A stretch of 56,215 nucleotides of DNA from Micromonospora noduli. GTDB taxonomy: Bacteria > Actinomycetota > Actinomycetes > Mycobacteriales > Micromonosporaceae. The notes below the pieces were generated by a model, which ran no database searches, was not told the DNA's origin, and saw only the letters and a program-made list of their open reading frames with translations. Shown in pieces: positions 33,913-43,036 of the stretch. Position numbers and translations under genes: made by a program. The stretch spans positions 1-56,215 of the forward strand of contig NZ_PYAK01000037.1 of NCBI RefSeq assembly GCF_003264365.1, read 5' to 3'. The first letter of the stretch is position 1. The number at the start of each line of letters is the position of its first letter.

Positions 33913-34914
33913 ATGGGGATCCGAGTCGCGGTAGCCGGGGCGAGCGGGTACGCCGGGGGTGAACTGCTGCGCCTGATCGCCGGGCACCCGGAGTTCGACC
34001 TTGTCGCCGCCACCGCACACAGCCAGGCCGGGCACCGCGTCGACGTGGTGCACCCGCAGCTCACCGGGCTCGACCTGGTGCTCGGCGAGACCGATCCGAC
34101 GATCCTGGCCGATGCGGACCTGGTCTTCCTGGCCTTGCCGCACGGGCAGTCGGCGGCTCTCGCGGCCCAGCTTCCGGCCGAGGCGCGGATCGTCGACCTG
34201 GGTGCCGACCACCGGCTCGCCGACCCGTACGCCTGGGCGCAGTACTACGGCGGCACGCACGCCGGGCAGTGGACCTACGGGTTGCCGGAGTTGCCCGGCC
34301 AGCGGGAGCTGATCGCCGACTCCACCCGGGTGGCGAACACCGGCTGCTACGCCGCCGCGATCACCCTGGCGCTCGCGCCGCTGATCGCCGACGGCGCGGC
34401 CAACCCCGCCGACGTGGTGGTGGTCGCCGCCTCCGGCACCTCCGGCGCCGGCCGGGCGGCCAAGCCGCACCTGTTGGCCAGCGAGGTGATGGGCGACCTG
34501 TCGCCGTACCGGGTGGGCACCCACCAGCACGTCCCGGAGATCAAGCAGGCCACCGGCGCGACCGGCCTGTCGTTCACCCCGGTCCTGGCGCCGATGCCGC
34601 GCGGCATCCTGGCCACCGTCACCGCGGTGCCGGCGCGCGGCGTCGACCCGCAGGAGGTGCTGGCGCGGGCGTACGCCGACGCGCCGTTCGTGCACGTGCT
34701 GCCGGAGGGCCGCTGGCCGCACACCGCCGCCACCCTGGGCTCCAACTCGTGCCACCTACAGGCCACCGTCGACGTCGACTCGGGTCGTCTGATCGTGCTC
34801 AGCGCGTTGGACAACCTGGGCAAGGGCGCGGCCGGTCAGGCCGTACAGAACGCCAACCTGATGCTCGGCCTGCCGGAGACGACGGGCCTGTCGGTGTGGG
34901 GAGTCACCCCTTGA
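33913..34914 (+). CDS. argC: N-acetyl-gamma-glutamyl-phosphate reductase
   Basis: 333 residues. The Rossmann start VAVAGASGYAGGELLRLI and the catalytic cysteine in VANTGCYAAA identify the NADPH-dependent third enzyme of arginine synthesis. The ATG at 33913 has GGAGG 5 nt upstream, whereas the GTG at 33907 overlaps that site, so ATG is preferred. It is the first gene of the arg operon, with an ArgR operator at its promoter. Confidence 0.95.
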   Translation: MGIRVAVAGASGYAGGELLRLIAGHPEFDLVAATAHSQAGHRVDVVHPQLTGLDLVLGETDPTILADADLVFLALPHGQSAALAAQLPAEARIVDLGADHRLADPYAWAQYYGGTHAGQWTYGLPELPGQRELIADSTRVANTGCYAAAITLALAPLIADGAANPADVVVVAASGTSGAGRAAKPHLLASEVMGDLSPYRVGTHQHVPEIKQATGATGLSFTPVLAPMPRGILATVTAVPARGVDPQEVLARAYADAPFVHVLPEGRWPHTAATLGSNSCHLQATVDVDSGRLIVLSALDNLGKGAAGQAVQNANLMLGLPETTGLSVWGVTP

Positions 34915-36083
34915 GCGTCACGAGCCCTCGGGGGTTCCGGGCGGCCGGTGTGGCCGCCGGCCTCAAGAGCAGCGGCGGCGTGGACGTCGCCCTGGTGGTC
35001 AACGACGGCCCGGACGCCGGAGTGGCCGGTGTCTTCACCACCAACCGGGTCAAGGCCGCGCCGGTGCTCTGGACCCAGCAGGTCGTGCAGGGCGGTGTGG
35101 TCCGCGCCGTGGTGCTCAACTCCGGTGGCGCCAACGCCTGCACCGGTCCGGCCGGCTTCCAGGACACGCACGCCACCGCCGAGCACACCGCCGCCGCGCT
35201 GACCTCGGTCAGCCCTCGGTTGATCCTCGGTGCCGGTGAGGTCGCGGTCTGCTCGACCGGCCTGATCGGTGAGCGGCTGCCGATGCCGAAGCTGCTACCG
35301 GGCGTCCGCTCGGCGATCCGTGGGCTGTCCCGCGACGGCGGCCCGGCCGCCGCCGAGGCGATCATGACCACCGACACCCGGCCGAAGACCACTGTGGCCC
35401 GGGGGAGTGGCTGGACGGTCGGCGGCATGGCCAAGGGCGCAGGGATGCTCGCGCCCGGGATGGCCACCATGCTCTGCGTGTTGACCACCGACGCGGTGGC
35501 CGGGCCGGCGACGCTGGACGAGGCGTTGCGGGCGGCGACCCGGGTCAGCTTCGACCGGGTCGACTCCGACGGCTGCATGTCCACCAACGACACGGTGCTG
35601 CTGCTGGCCAGCGGCGCGAGCGGCATGGAGCCGACGCCGGCCGAGCTGGCCGCCGCCGTCACCGCGGCCTGTCACGACCTGGCCCAGCAGTTGGTGGCCG
35701 ACGCCGAGGGCGCCACCAAGCAGATTGCCATCGACGTGGTCGGCGCGGCGGACGAGGACGAGGCGGTCGAGGTGGGCCGTACGGTGGCCCGCAACAACCT
35801 GGTCAAGACGGCGTTGTTCGGCAACGACCCCAACTGGGGCCGGATCCTCGCCGCCGTCGGCACCACCACCGCCGCGTTCGAGCCGGACGAGGTGGACGTG
35901 GCGGTCAACGGGGTGTGGGTGTGCCGGGGCGGCGCCGCCGCCGAGGACCGCTCGAAGGTCGACCTGACCGGGCGGGACGTGACCATCCGGATCGACCTGC
36001 ACGCGGGTACGTCGGCCGCCACGATCTGGACCAACGACCTCTCCCACGCGTACGTGCACGAGAACTCGGCCTATTCGACATGA
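34911..36083 (+). CDS. argJ: bifunctional ornithine acetyltransferase / N-acetylglutamate synthase
   Basis: 390 residues. It transfers acetyl from acetylornithine to glutamate and may also use acetyl-CoA. It is made as a precursor that cleaves itself before a nucleophilic Thr; CMSTNDTVLLLASG and the earlier MAKGAGMLAPGMATML segment mark that region. The start is TTG at 34911 overlapping the argC stop by 4 nt (TTGA). No ATG or GTG precedes the conserved SVTSPRGFRAAGV, so TTG is the likely start. Confidence 0.95.
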   Translation: MSVTSPRGFRAAGVAAGLKSSGGVDVALVVNDGPDAGVAGVFTTNRVKAAPVLWTQQVVQGGVVRAVVLNSGGANACTGPAGFQDTHATAEHTAAALTSVSPRLILGAGEVAVCSTGLIGERLPMPKLLPGVRSAIRGLSRDGGPAAAEAIMTTDTRPKTTVARGSGWTVGGMAKGAGMLAPGMATMLCVLTTDAVAGPATLDEALRAATRVSFDRVDSDGCMSTNDTVLLLASGASGMEPTPAELAAAVTAACHDLAQQLVADAEGATKQIAIDVVGAADEDEAVEVGRTVARNNLVKTALFGNDPNWGRILAAVGTTTAAFEPDEVDVAVNGVWVCRGGAAAEDRSKVDLTGRDVTIRIDLHAGTSAATIWTNDLSHAYVHENSAYST

Positions 36084-36985
36084 ATCTCAGCAGCGATTTG
36101 GCTCGCGCCCAGGTCAAGGCGGAGACCCTGATCGAGGCGCTGCCCTGGTTGGCGCGCTTCACCGGCTCGACGGTCGTGGTCAAGTACGGCGGCAACGCGA
36201 TGACCGATCCGGAGTTGCAGCGGGCGTTCGCGGCCGACATGGTCTTCCTGCGCTACGCCGGCCTGAAGCCCGTGGTGGTGCACGGCGGTGGTCCGCAGAT
36301 CTCCGCCATGCTGGGTCGCCTCGGCATCGCCAGCGAGTTCCGGGGTGGTCTGCGGGTGACCACCGCCGAGGCGATGGACGTGGTCCGGATGGTGCTGGTC
36401 GGTCAGGTGGGCCGGGAGCTGGTGGGTCTGATCAACTCGCACGGACCGTACGCCGTCGGCCTCTCCGGCGAGGACGCCCGGCTGTTCACCGCGGTGCGGC
36501 GTCCGGCGTACGTGGACGGGGTGCCGGTCGACGTGGGCCAGGTCGGGGACGTCGAGTCGGTCGACGTGTCAGCGGTGACCGACCTGATCGAGGCCGGTCG
36601 GATTCCGGTGATCTCCACGGTGGCGCCGGACGTGGAGGGTGTGCTGCACAACCTCAACGCGGACACCGCCGCCGCGGCGCTGGCCATCGCGTTGCGGGCC
36701 CGCAAGCTGGTCGTGCTCACCGACGTGGCCGGCCTGTACGCGGACTGGCCGGACACCACCAGCCTGGTCTCCGAGATCGCCGCGGACGACCTGGCCAAGC
36801 TGCTGCCCAGCCTGGAGTCGGGGATGGTGCCGAAGATGGAGGCCTGCCTGCGGGCGGTGCGTGGGGGAGTGCCCGCCGCGCACGTCGTCGACGGCCGGGT
36901 GGCGCACTCCACGTTGCTCGAGGTGTTCACCTCGGAAGGGTTCGGAACGATGGTGGTGCCGGGAGACGGGACGGACGCGACATGA
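36080..36985 (+). CDS. argB: acetylglutamate kinase
   Basis: 301 residues. VVKYGGNAM (phosphate-binding Lys and Gly-rich loop), VVVHGGGPQI and the late NADTAAAALAIAL are typical amino-acid-kinase-fold motifs of ArgB. It phosphorylates N-acetylglutamate and is usually the arginine-inhibited step. The N-terminal extension before the kinase core resembles that of arginine-sensitive hexameric forms (inference). It overlaps argJ and argD by 4 nt at each end. Confidence 0.95.
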   Translation: MNLSSDLARAQVKAETLIEALPWLARFTGSTVVVKYGGNAMTDPELQRAFAADMVFLRYAGLKPVVVHGGGPQISAMLGRLGIASEFRGGLRVTTAEAMDVVRMVLVGQVGRELVGLINSHGPYAVGLSGEDARLFTAVRRPAYVDGVPVDVGQVGDVESVDVSAVTDLIEAGRIPVISTVAPDVEGVLHNLNADTAAAALAIALRARKLVVLTDVAGLYADWPDTTSLVSEIAADDLAKLLPSLESGMVPKMEACLRAVRGGVPAAHVVDGRVAHSTLLEVFTSEGFGTMVVPGDGTDAT

Positions 36986-38211
36986 GCACGTTGGCGCAGC
37001 GGTGGAAGCAGTCCATGATGGACAACTACGGCACGCCGCCGATGGCGTTGGTCTCAGGGGACGGTGCCGTCGTGGTCGACGACGCCGGCCGGGAGTACCT
37101 GGACCTGGTGGGTGGCATCGCGGTCAACGCCCTCGGTCACGCCCACCCGGCGGTGGTGGCGGCGGTGTCGAAGCAGGTCGCGACCCTTGGGCACGTCTCC
37201 AACCTCTACGTGGCCGAGCCGCCGGTCGCCCTCGCCGAGCTGCTGTTGGCGCTCGCCGGCCGACCGGGCCGGGTGTTCTTCGCCAACTCGGGCGCGGAGG
37301 CCAACGAGGCGGCGTTCAAGCTCTCCCGCCGCACCGGCCGCACCCACGTGGTGGCCACCAGGGGCGGCTTCCACGGCCGCACCATGGGCGCCCTCGCGCT
37401 GACCGGCCAACCGGCCAAGGCCGACCCGTTCCGGCCGCTGCCCGGCGAGGTGACCCACGTCGACTACGGCGATGTCGCCGCCCTCGAAGCGGCCGTCTCC
37501 GAGGCCACCGCCATGGTGATCCTGGAACCCGTCCAGGGTGAGAACGGTGTGCTGGTCCCGCCGGCCGGCTACCTCGCCGCGGCCCGGCGGATCACCGCCC
37601 GGCACGGCGCGCTGCTGGTCCTCGACGAGGTGCAGACCGGCATCGGGCGTACCGGGCACTGGTTCGCGCACCAGGCCGAGGGTGTGGAGCCGGACGTGGT
37701 CACCCTGGCCAAGGGGCTGGGTGGCGGGCTGCCCATCGGTGCGACGCTGGCCTTCGGCCCCGCCGCGGACCTGCTCACCCCCGGCTCGCACGGCACCACG
37801 TTCGGCGGCAACCCGGTCAGTTGCGCGGCGGCGCTCGCCGTGGTGGCGACCATCGCCAACGAGGGCCTGCTCGACAACGTCAAGCGGGTCGGTGAGCGGC
37901 TGCGTCGCGGCATCGAGGCGCTGGGCCACCCGCTGATCGCCGAGGTACGCGGCGCCGGTCTGCTGCTCGGCGTGGCGCTCACCGCGCCGGTCGCTTCGGT
38001 GCTGGCCGAGGCCCTGCGGGAAGCCGGCGTCCTGGTCAACCCGGTGCAGCCGGGTGTGATCCGGCTGGCCCCACCGCTGATCCTCACCGCCGCCCAGGCG
38101 GACACCTTCCTCGCGGCGCTGCCCGCCGCACTGGACGCGACCGCCCCGGCCGCCGCCGGCGCGCCGATCGCACCAGCCACACTGACCACCACGACGGGGA
38201 CGACTCGATGA
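36982..38211 (+). CDS. argD: acetylornithine aminotransferase
   Basis: 409 residues, a class-III PLP aminotransferase that converts N-acetylglutamate semialdehyde to acetylornithine. The PLP lysine is in TLAKGLGGGLPIGA, the cofactor Asp in LLVLDEVQTGIGRTG, and FFANSGAEANEAAFKL is the phosphate-binding segment. The last ~25 residues are an alanine/threonine-rich tail not typical of the family. The ATG overlaps argB, and the stop overlaps argF by 4 nt. Confidence 0.95.
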   Translation: MSTLAQRWKQSMMDNYGTPPMALVSGDGAVVVDDAGREYLDLVGGIAVNALGHAHPAVVAAVSKQVATLGHVSNLYVAEPPVALAELLLALAGRPGRVFFANSGAEANEAAFKLSRRTGRTHVVATRGGFHGRTMGALALTGQPAKADPFRPLPGEVTHVDYGDVAALEAAVSEATAMVILEPVQGENGVLVPPAGYLAAARRITARHGALLVLDEVQTGIGRTGHWFAHQAEGVEPDVVTLAKGLGGGLPIGATLAFGPAADLLTPGSHGTTFGGNPVSCAAALAVVATIANEGLLDNVKRVGERLRRGIEALGHPLIAEVRGAGLLLGVALTAPVASVLAEALREAGVLVNPVQPGVIRLAPPLILTAAQADTFLAALPAALDATAPAAAGAPIAPATLTTTTGTTR

Positions 38212-39176
38212 CCCGGCACTTCCTGCGCGACGACGACCTCTCTCCAGCCGAACAGTCCACGGTCCTCGACCTGGCGGCGCGGATGAAGGCGGACCGGTTC
38301 GGCCACCGGCCGCTCGTCGGCCCCCGCTCGGTGGCGGTGCTCTTCGACAAGCAGAGCCTGCGGACCAGGATCTCGTTCGACGCCGGCATCGCCGAGCTGG
38401 GCGGGCACCCCCTGGTGGTGGACACCCAGGTCACCCACTTCGGTCGCGGTGAGTCGCTCGCCGACGCGGGGCGGGTACTGTCCCGCTACGTCGCGGCGAT
38501 CGTGCTGCGGACCCACGGTGACGAGAGGATCGCCGAGGTGGCGGCGGGCGCCACCGTGCCGGTGGTCAACGCGCTCACCGACGGTTTCCACCCGTGCCAG
38601 CTGCTGGCCGACCTGCTCACCATCCGGGAGCGGTGCGGTGGCACGGCCGGCCGCACGCTGGCGTACGTCGGGGACGGCGCGAACAACATGGCGCAGTCGT
38701 ACCTGCTGGCCGGGGCGACCGCCGGGATGCACGTGCGGATCGCCGGCCCGGCCGGCTTCGCGCCGGACGCGGCAGTGGTGGAACGGGCCGCCCAGATCGC
38801 CGCGGAGACCGGCGGGTCGGTGCGGGTGCTGACCGACCCGGCCCAGGCGGTACGCGACGCCGACGTGCTGGCCACCGACACCTGGACGTCGATGGGGCAG
38901 GAGTCCGACGGGTTGGACCGGATCACCCCGTTCCTGCCGTACCAGGTCAACAAGGAGCTGCTCGGTCAGGCCGCACCGGACGCGATCGTGCTGCACTGCC
39001 TGCCCGCACACCGCGGCGAGGAGATCACCGACGAGGTGCTCGACGGCCCGCAGAGCGCGGTCTTCGACCAGGCGGAGAACCGGCTGCACGCGCAGAAGGC
39101 GCTGCTGACGTTCCTGCTGGGAACCGCGACGGAAGACGCCGCGACCGGCGACACCGCCACCGGGGGCCCGCGGTGA
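38208..39176 (+). CDS. argF: ornithine carbamoyltransferase
   Basis: 322 residues. The carbamoyl-phosphate loop reads SLRTRISFD, a variant of STRTR, and the catalytic HCLPAHRGEEI and ornithine-side DTWTSMGQE are intact. It forms citrulline from ornithine and carbamoyl phosphate. The final ~15 residues are a T/A-rich tail. It overlaps argD by ATGA and argR by GTGA. Confidence 0.95.
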   Translation: MTRHFLRDDDLSPAEQSTVLDLAARMKADRFGHRPLVGPRSVAVLFDKQSLRTRISFDAGIAELGGHPLVVDTQVTHFGRGESLADAGRVLSRYVAAIVLRTHGDERIAEVAAGATVPVVNALTDGFHPCQLLADLLTIRERCGGTAGRTLAYVGDGANNMAQSYLLAGATAGMHVRIAGPAGFAPDAAVVERAAQIAAETGGSVRVLTDPAQAVRDADVLATDTWTSMGQESDGLDRITPFLPYQVNKELLGQAAPDAIVLHCLPAHRGEEITDEVLDGPQSAVFDQAENRLHAQKALLTFLLGTATEDAATGDTATGGPR

Positions 39177-39688
39177 CCGCCCCACTGACTCGTGCGGCCC
39201 GGCACGCCCGGATCGTGGAGCTGATCCGCGACCGGACGATCCGGTCGCAGACCGAGCTGGCCGACCTGCTCGCCGCCGACGGCGTGGGCGTCACCCAGGC
39301 CACCCTCTCGCGGGACCTGGAGGAGTTGGGCGCGGTCAAGGTGCGCGGCGGCGACGGTCCGGCCGTCTACCTGATCCCCGAGGACGGGCAGCGACCGTTG
39401 CGCGACGCCGAGGCCGCACCGGCCCGGCTGGTACGGCTGCTGCGCGAACTGCTCAACGGGGTCGACTCCAGCGGCAACATCGCCGTGCTGCGGACACCGC
39501 CGGGCGCGGCCCAGTACCTGGCCAGCGCGTTGGACCGGGCGGGCCTGCCCGAGATCGTCGGCACCATCGCCGGCGACGACACCATCCTCGTCGTCGCCCG
39601 GGAGGCCGTCGGCGGGGCCGCACTCGGAGACAAGCTCGCCGGCTGGGCCCGCCGGGAAGACACCGATGAAGGGAACGCCACGTCATGA
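39173..39688 (+). CDS. argR: arginine repressor
   Basis: 171 residues. The N-terminal winged helix spans about residues 8-75 (SQTELADLLAADGVGVTQAT, then LSRDLEELG). The C-terminal arginine-binding oligomerisation domain includes GNIAVLRTPPGAAQYLASAL and GTIAGDDTILVVA. It most likely binds the ARG box at 33889 upstream of argC and so controls its own operon. The GTG at 39173 overlaps argF by 4 nt; the longer upstream frame is a shadow of argF. Confidence 0.95.
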   Translation: MTAPLTRAARHARIVELIRDRTIRSQTELADLLAADGVGVTQATLSRDLEELGAVKVRGGDGPAVYLIPEDGQRPLRDAEAAPARLVRLLRELLNGVDSSGNIAVLRTPPGAAQYLASALDRAGLPEIVGTIAGDDTILVVAREAVGGAALGDKLAGWARREDTDEGNATS

Positions 39689-40896
39689 CCGAGCGGGTCG
39701 TGCTCGCGTACTCCGGCGGGTTGGACACCTCCGTCGCCATTCCGTACCTGTCCGAGCAGACCGGCGCCGAGGTGATCGCGGTCGCGGTCGACGTCGGGCA
39801 GGGCGGTGAGGATCTCGACGCCATCCGGCAGCGTGCTCTGGACTGCGGCGCCGCCGAGTCCGAGGTGGTGGATGCGCGCGACGAGTTCGCGGCCGACTAC
39901 TGCCTGCCGGCGATCCGGGCCAACGCGCTCTACATGGACCGCTACCCCCTGGTGTCGGCGCTGTCCCGGCCGCTGATCGTCAGGCACCTGGTGGCGGCGG
40001 CGCGCAAGCACGGCGGCACCATCGTGTCGCACGGCTGCACCGGCAAGGGCAACGACCAGGTCCGGTTCGAGGTGGGCCTAAACGCGCTGGCCCCCGACCT
40101 GAAGATCATCGCGCCGGCCCGGGACTTCGCCTGGACCCGGGACAAGGCGATCGCCTTCGCCGAGGAGAAGGGGCTGCCGATCGACGTGTCGGCCAAGTCG
40201 CCGTACTCGATCGACCAGAACCTGTGGGGTCGCGCGGTGGAGACCGGCTTCCTGGAGGACATCTGGAACGCCCCCGTCGAGGGCCTCTACTCGTACACCT
40301 CCGACCCGACCCTGGAGCGCGACCCCGACGAGGTCGTGATCACCTTCGACGGCGGCGTGCCGGTGGCGATCGACGGTGAGACGGTCACCCCGTACCAGGC
40401 GATCCTGGAGCTCAACCGCCGCGCCGGCGCTCAGGGCGTGGGCCGGCTCGACATGGTCGAGGACCGCCTGGTCGGCATCAAGAGCCGAGAGGTGTACGAG
40501 GCGCCCGGCGCGATCGCGCTGATCACCGCCCACCAGGAGTTGGAGGCGGTGACCGTCGAGCGGGACCTGGCCCGGTTCAAGAAGGGCGTCGACCAGCGCT
40601 GGGGCGAGCTCGTCTACGACGGGCTGTGGTTCTCGCCGTTGAAGGACTCGCTGGACGCGTTCATCGACGACGCGCAGCGGCACGTGAGCGGCGAGGTACG
40701 GATGATCCTGCACGGCGGCCGGGCCACGGTGACCGGCCGGCGCTCCGAGGCGAGCCTCTACGACTTCGGGATGGCCACCTACGACACCGGCGACACCTTC
40801 GATCAGTCCCTGGCCAAGGGCTTCGTGCAGCTGTGGGGGCTGCCGAGCCGGATGGCCGCCGCTCGGGACGCCCGATTGGGCGGCGGCGGACAGTGA
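39685..40896 (+). CDS. argG: argininosuccinate synthase
   Basis: 403 residues. The N-type ATP pyrophosphatase loop AYSGGLDTSVAI is at the start, and VSHGCTGKGNDQVRFE and SREVYEAPGAIALI are family signatures. It joins citrulline and aspartate using ATP. It overlaps argR by ATGA. A 73-nt GCGAG-rich gap separates it from argH, the only loose junction in the operon. Confidence 0.96.
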   Translation: MTERVVLAYSGGLDTSVAIPYLSEQTGAEVIAVAVDVGQGGEDLDAIRQRALDCGAAESEVVDARDEFAADYCLPAIRANALYMDRYPLVSALSRPLIVRHLVAAARKHGGTIVSHGCTGKGNDQVRFEVGLNALAPDLKIIAPARDFAWTRDKAIAFAEEKGLPIDVSAKSPYSIDQNLWGRAVETGFLEDIWNAPVEGLYSYTSDPTLERDPDEVVITFDGGVPVAIDGETVTPYQAILELNRRAGAQGVGRLDMVEDRLVGIKSREVYEAPGAIALITAHQELEAVTVERDLARFKKGVDQRWGELVYDGLWFSPLKDSLDAFIDDAQRHVSGEVRMILHGGRATVTGRRSEASLYDFGMATYDTGDTFDQSLAKGFVQLWGLPSRMAAARDARLGGGGQ

Positions 40897-40897
40897 C

Positions 40898-40960
40898 CCG
40901 TGCGAGCGCGCCGAGTGCGCGAGCACGGCGAGTGAACCCCGCAGTCGCGAGCGAAAGGCA
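40898..40960 (+). other. GCGAGC-rich argG-argH spacer
   Basis: The spacer repeats GCGAGC/GCGAGT-type 6-mers and can close a CCGTGC/GCACGG stem. AAAGG near its end serves argH. No gene fits in it. Confidence 0.35.
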
Positions 40961-40969
40961 ACCAGCGCA

Positions 40970-42436
40970 ATGATGGGCGACGTGGACGACAAGAGCCTGA
41001 CCGAGAACAGCGCCGCCACCAACCGGACGAGCCTCTGGGGTGGCCGGTTCGCGGGCGGCCCCGCCGAGGCGCTCGCCCGACTGTCGGTGAGCGTGCAGTT
41101 CGACTGGCGCCTGGCCCCGTACGACATCGCCGGTTCCCGGGCGCACGCCCGGGTTCTCGCCGGCGCCGGCCTGCTCGATCCGGAGGAACTGGGCCGGATG
41201 CTGGCCGCGCTGGACGACCTGGAGGCGGCCTGCGCCTCCGGAACGTTCCGCCCCACCATCGACGACGAGGACGTGCACACCGCGCTGGAGCGCGGTCTGC
41301 TGGAGCGTCTCGGCAGCCTCGGTGGCAAACTGCGCGCCGGCCGGTCCCGCAACGACCAGGTCGCCACCGACCTGCGGCTCTACCTGCGCGACCACGCCCG
41401 GGGCGTGGCCAGCCGTCTGGTCGAGTTGGCGGAGGCGCTGGTCGAGCAGGCCGAGCGGCACATCGACACCGCCGCGCCGGGGATGACCCACCTCCAGCAC
41501 GCCCAGCCGGTCACCTTCGGGCACTGGCTGCTCGCCCACGTGCAGCCACTGCTGCGCGACCTCGAGCGGCTGCGCGACTGGGACCACCGGGCGGCGATCA
41601 GCCCGCTCGGCGCGGGCGCCCTGGCCGGTTCCGGGCTCCCCCTGGACCCGGTGGCGGTGGCCAAGGAGCTGGGCTTCCGTACGTCGTTCGCCAACTCGAT
41701 GGACGCCGTCGCCGACCGGGACTTCGTGGCCGAGTTCCTCTTCACCACCGCCCTGATCGGGGTGCACCTGTCCCGGCTCGGCGAGGAGGTGGTGCTCTGG
41801 ACCTCGCACGAGTTCGGCTGGGTGGAGCTGGATGACTCCTTCGCCACCGGCTCGTCGATCATGCCGCAGAAGAAGAACGCGGACATCGCCGAGCTGGCCC
41901 GGGGCAAGTCGGGGCGTCTGGTCGGCGGCATGGTGACCGTGCTCACCATGCTCAAGGGTCTGCCGATGACCTACGACCGGGACATGCAGGAGGACAAGGA
42001 GCCGGCCTTCGACGCGGTCGACACCCTGGAGCTGCTGCTTCCGGCCCTGGCGGGAATGATCTCCACGATGACGGTCCGGGTGGACCGTCTCGTCGCCGCC
42101 GCCCCGGTCGGCTTCTCCCTCGCCACCGAGGTCGCCGACTGGCTGGTCCGACGCAACGTGCCGTTCCGCGACGCGCACGAGATCACCGGCCAGTTGGTGG
42201 CGCTCTGCGCGGCTCGGGAGTGCGAGCTGAACGACGTCTCCGACGAGGACCTCGCCGCGATCAGCGGGCACCTGGACCCGTCGGTGCGCGACGTGCTCTC
42301 GGTCCGTTCGGCTCTCGCCGCCCGGACCACCCCCGGTTCCACCGGCCCCGGCCCGGTCGCCGACCAGCTCGCCGACGCGGCGGACCGGCTGGCCAGTTGG
42401 CGGGAGTGGGCCTCCGAGCGGGTCGTTCCGCGCTGA
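40970..42436 (+). CDS. argH: argininosuccinate lyase
   Basis: 488 residues. It splits argininosuccinate into arginine and fumarate. The fumarase-superfamily signature GSSIMPQKKNADIAEL carries the catalytic serine loop; HLQHAQPVTFGHWL and GKLRAGRSRNDQVATDLRLY are also diagnostic. Two consecutive ATGs (40970 and 40973) are possible starts. The first ~20 residues are non-conserved. It is the last gene of the operon and converges with the MmcQ-like gene. Confidence 0.96.
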   Translation: MMGDVDDKSLTENSAATNRTSLWGGRFAGGPAEALARLSVSVQFDWRLAPYDIAGSRAHARVLAGAGLLDPEELGRMLAALDDLEAACASGTFRPTIDDEDVHTALERGLLERLGSLGGKLRAGRSRNDQVATDLRLYLRDHARGVASRLVELAEALVEQAERHIDTAAPGMTHLQHAQPVTFGHWLLAHVQPLLRDLERLRDWDHRAAISPLGAGALAGSGLPLDPVAVAKELGFRTSFANSMDAVADRDFVAEFLFTTALIGVHLSRLGEEVVLWTSHEFGWVELDDSFATGSSIMPQKKNADIAELARGKSGRLVGGMVTVLTMLKGLPMTYDRDMQEDKEPAFDAVDTLELLLPALAGMISTMTVRVDRLVAAAPVGFSLATEVADWLVRRNVPFRDAHEITGQLVALCAARECELNDVSDEDLAAISGHLDPSVRDVLSVRSALAARTTPGSTGPGPVADQLADAADRLASWREWASERVVPR

Positions 42437-42452
42437 GCTGTGCCGTGGCGTC

Positions 42453-42471
42453 GGCGCCGGCCGCCGGCGCC
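42453..42471. terminator. hairpin after argH
   Basis: GGCGCCGG and CCGGCGCC pair over 8 bp around a CCG loop, between convergent argH and the MmcQ-like gene. Confidence 0.5.
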
Positions 42472-42479
42472 GCGGCGGT

Positions 42480-42833
42480 TCAGGCCGTGGGGCGCTCCCG
42501 CTTGGGGAGCTTGGCCACCACCATGTCGTACGACGAGTCGACCGCCTCGGTCAGCTCCTCGTCGTCGATCCCGCCGTCCAGGCGCAGCGTGTTCCACCCG
42601 GACCGGCCGATGTAGGGCATCACGCTGGCGTCGCCGGGGTGTCGGTGCAGCCACTCGTCGGCCACCTCCCGGGTCGGCCCGCACTTGATGCCGACCGTCG
42701 GCTTGCCGCTGTCGCTGCCGAGGAACGCGAAGATCCGGCCGCCCACCTTCACCACCTCGTCGCCCTCCCACGGTTGGTCCAGCCATGCTCCCGGCTTGGC
42801 CAGGCAGTACGCCAGCATCTCCGCGCGCTCCAT
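42480..42833 (-). CDS. MmcQ/YjbR-family DNA-binding-like protein
   Basis: 117 residues, the usual size. AKPGAWLDQPWEGDEVVKVGG, RIFAFLG and the GIKCGPTREVADEWL segment match MmcQ/YjbR proteins, whose fold resembles double-wing DNA-binding motifs but whose role is not established. The ATG at 42833 has a GAGGAGG site 6 nt upstream. The stand-alone minus-strand gene ends against argH. The 78-bp repeat lies just upstream of it. Confidence 0.85.
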   Translation of the reverse strand: MERAEMLAYCLAKPGAWLDQPWEGDEVVKVGGRIFAFLGSDSGKPTVGIKCGPTREVADEWLHRHPGDASVMPYIGRSGWNTLRLDGGIDDEELTEAVDSSYDMVVAKLPKRERPTA

Positions 42834-42940
42834 GGGTGCCTCCTCGTCGTGCGCACAGTGTGCCCGCCCCGCGGCCGTCGCAGGCGCGGCGTGCCGATCC
42901 GGGCGTCGGCCTGCTCTCCCGGCCGGCCCACCCCGCTCGG

Positions 42941-43018
42941 CAAGATCGCGCTCGATCCGGGATCTCGTGGTCTCCGCCGAGGTCGAGGCCACTACTTCCA
43001 TGTTCGGGAACGATCTTG
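42941..43018. repeat. 78-bp dispersed palindromic repeat, copy B
   Basis: Same element as at 20891-20968 in the opposite orientation. The terminal stem extends to 10 bp (42939-42948 with 43011-43020). An inner stem GTGGTCTC/GAGGCCAC also forms. It lies between two minus-strand genes. Confidence 0.8.
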
Positions 43019-43036
43019 CCCGTGCCAGCGCGGTCG

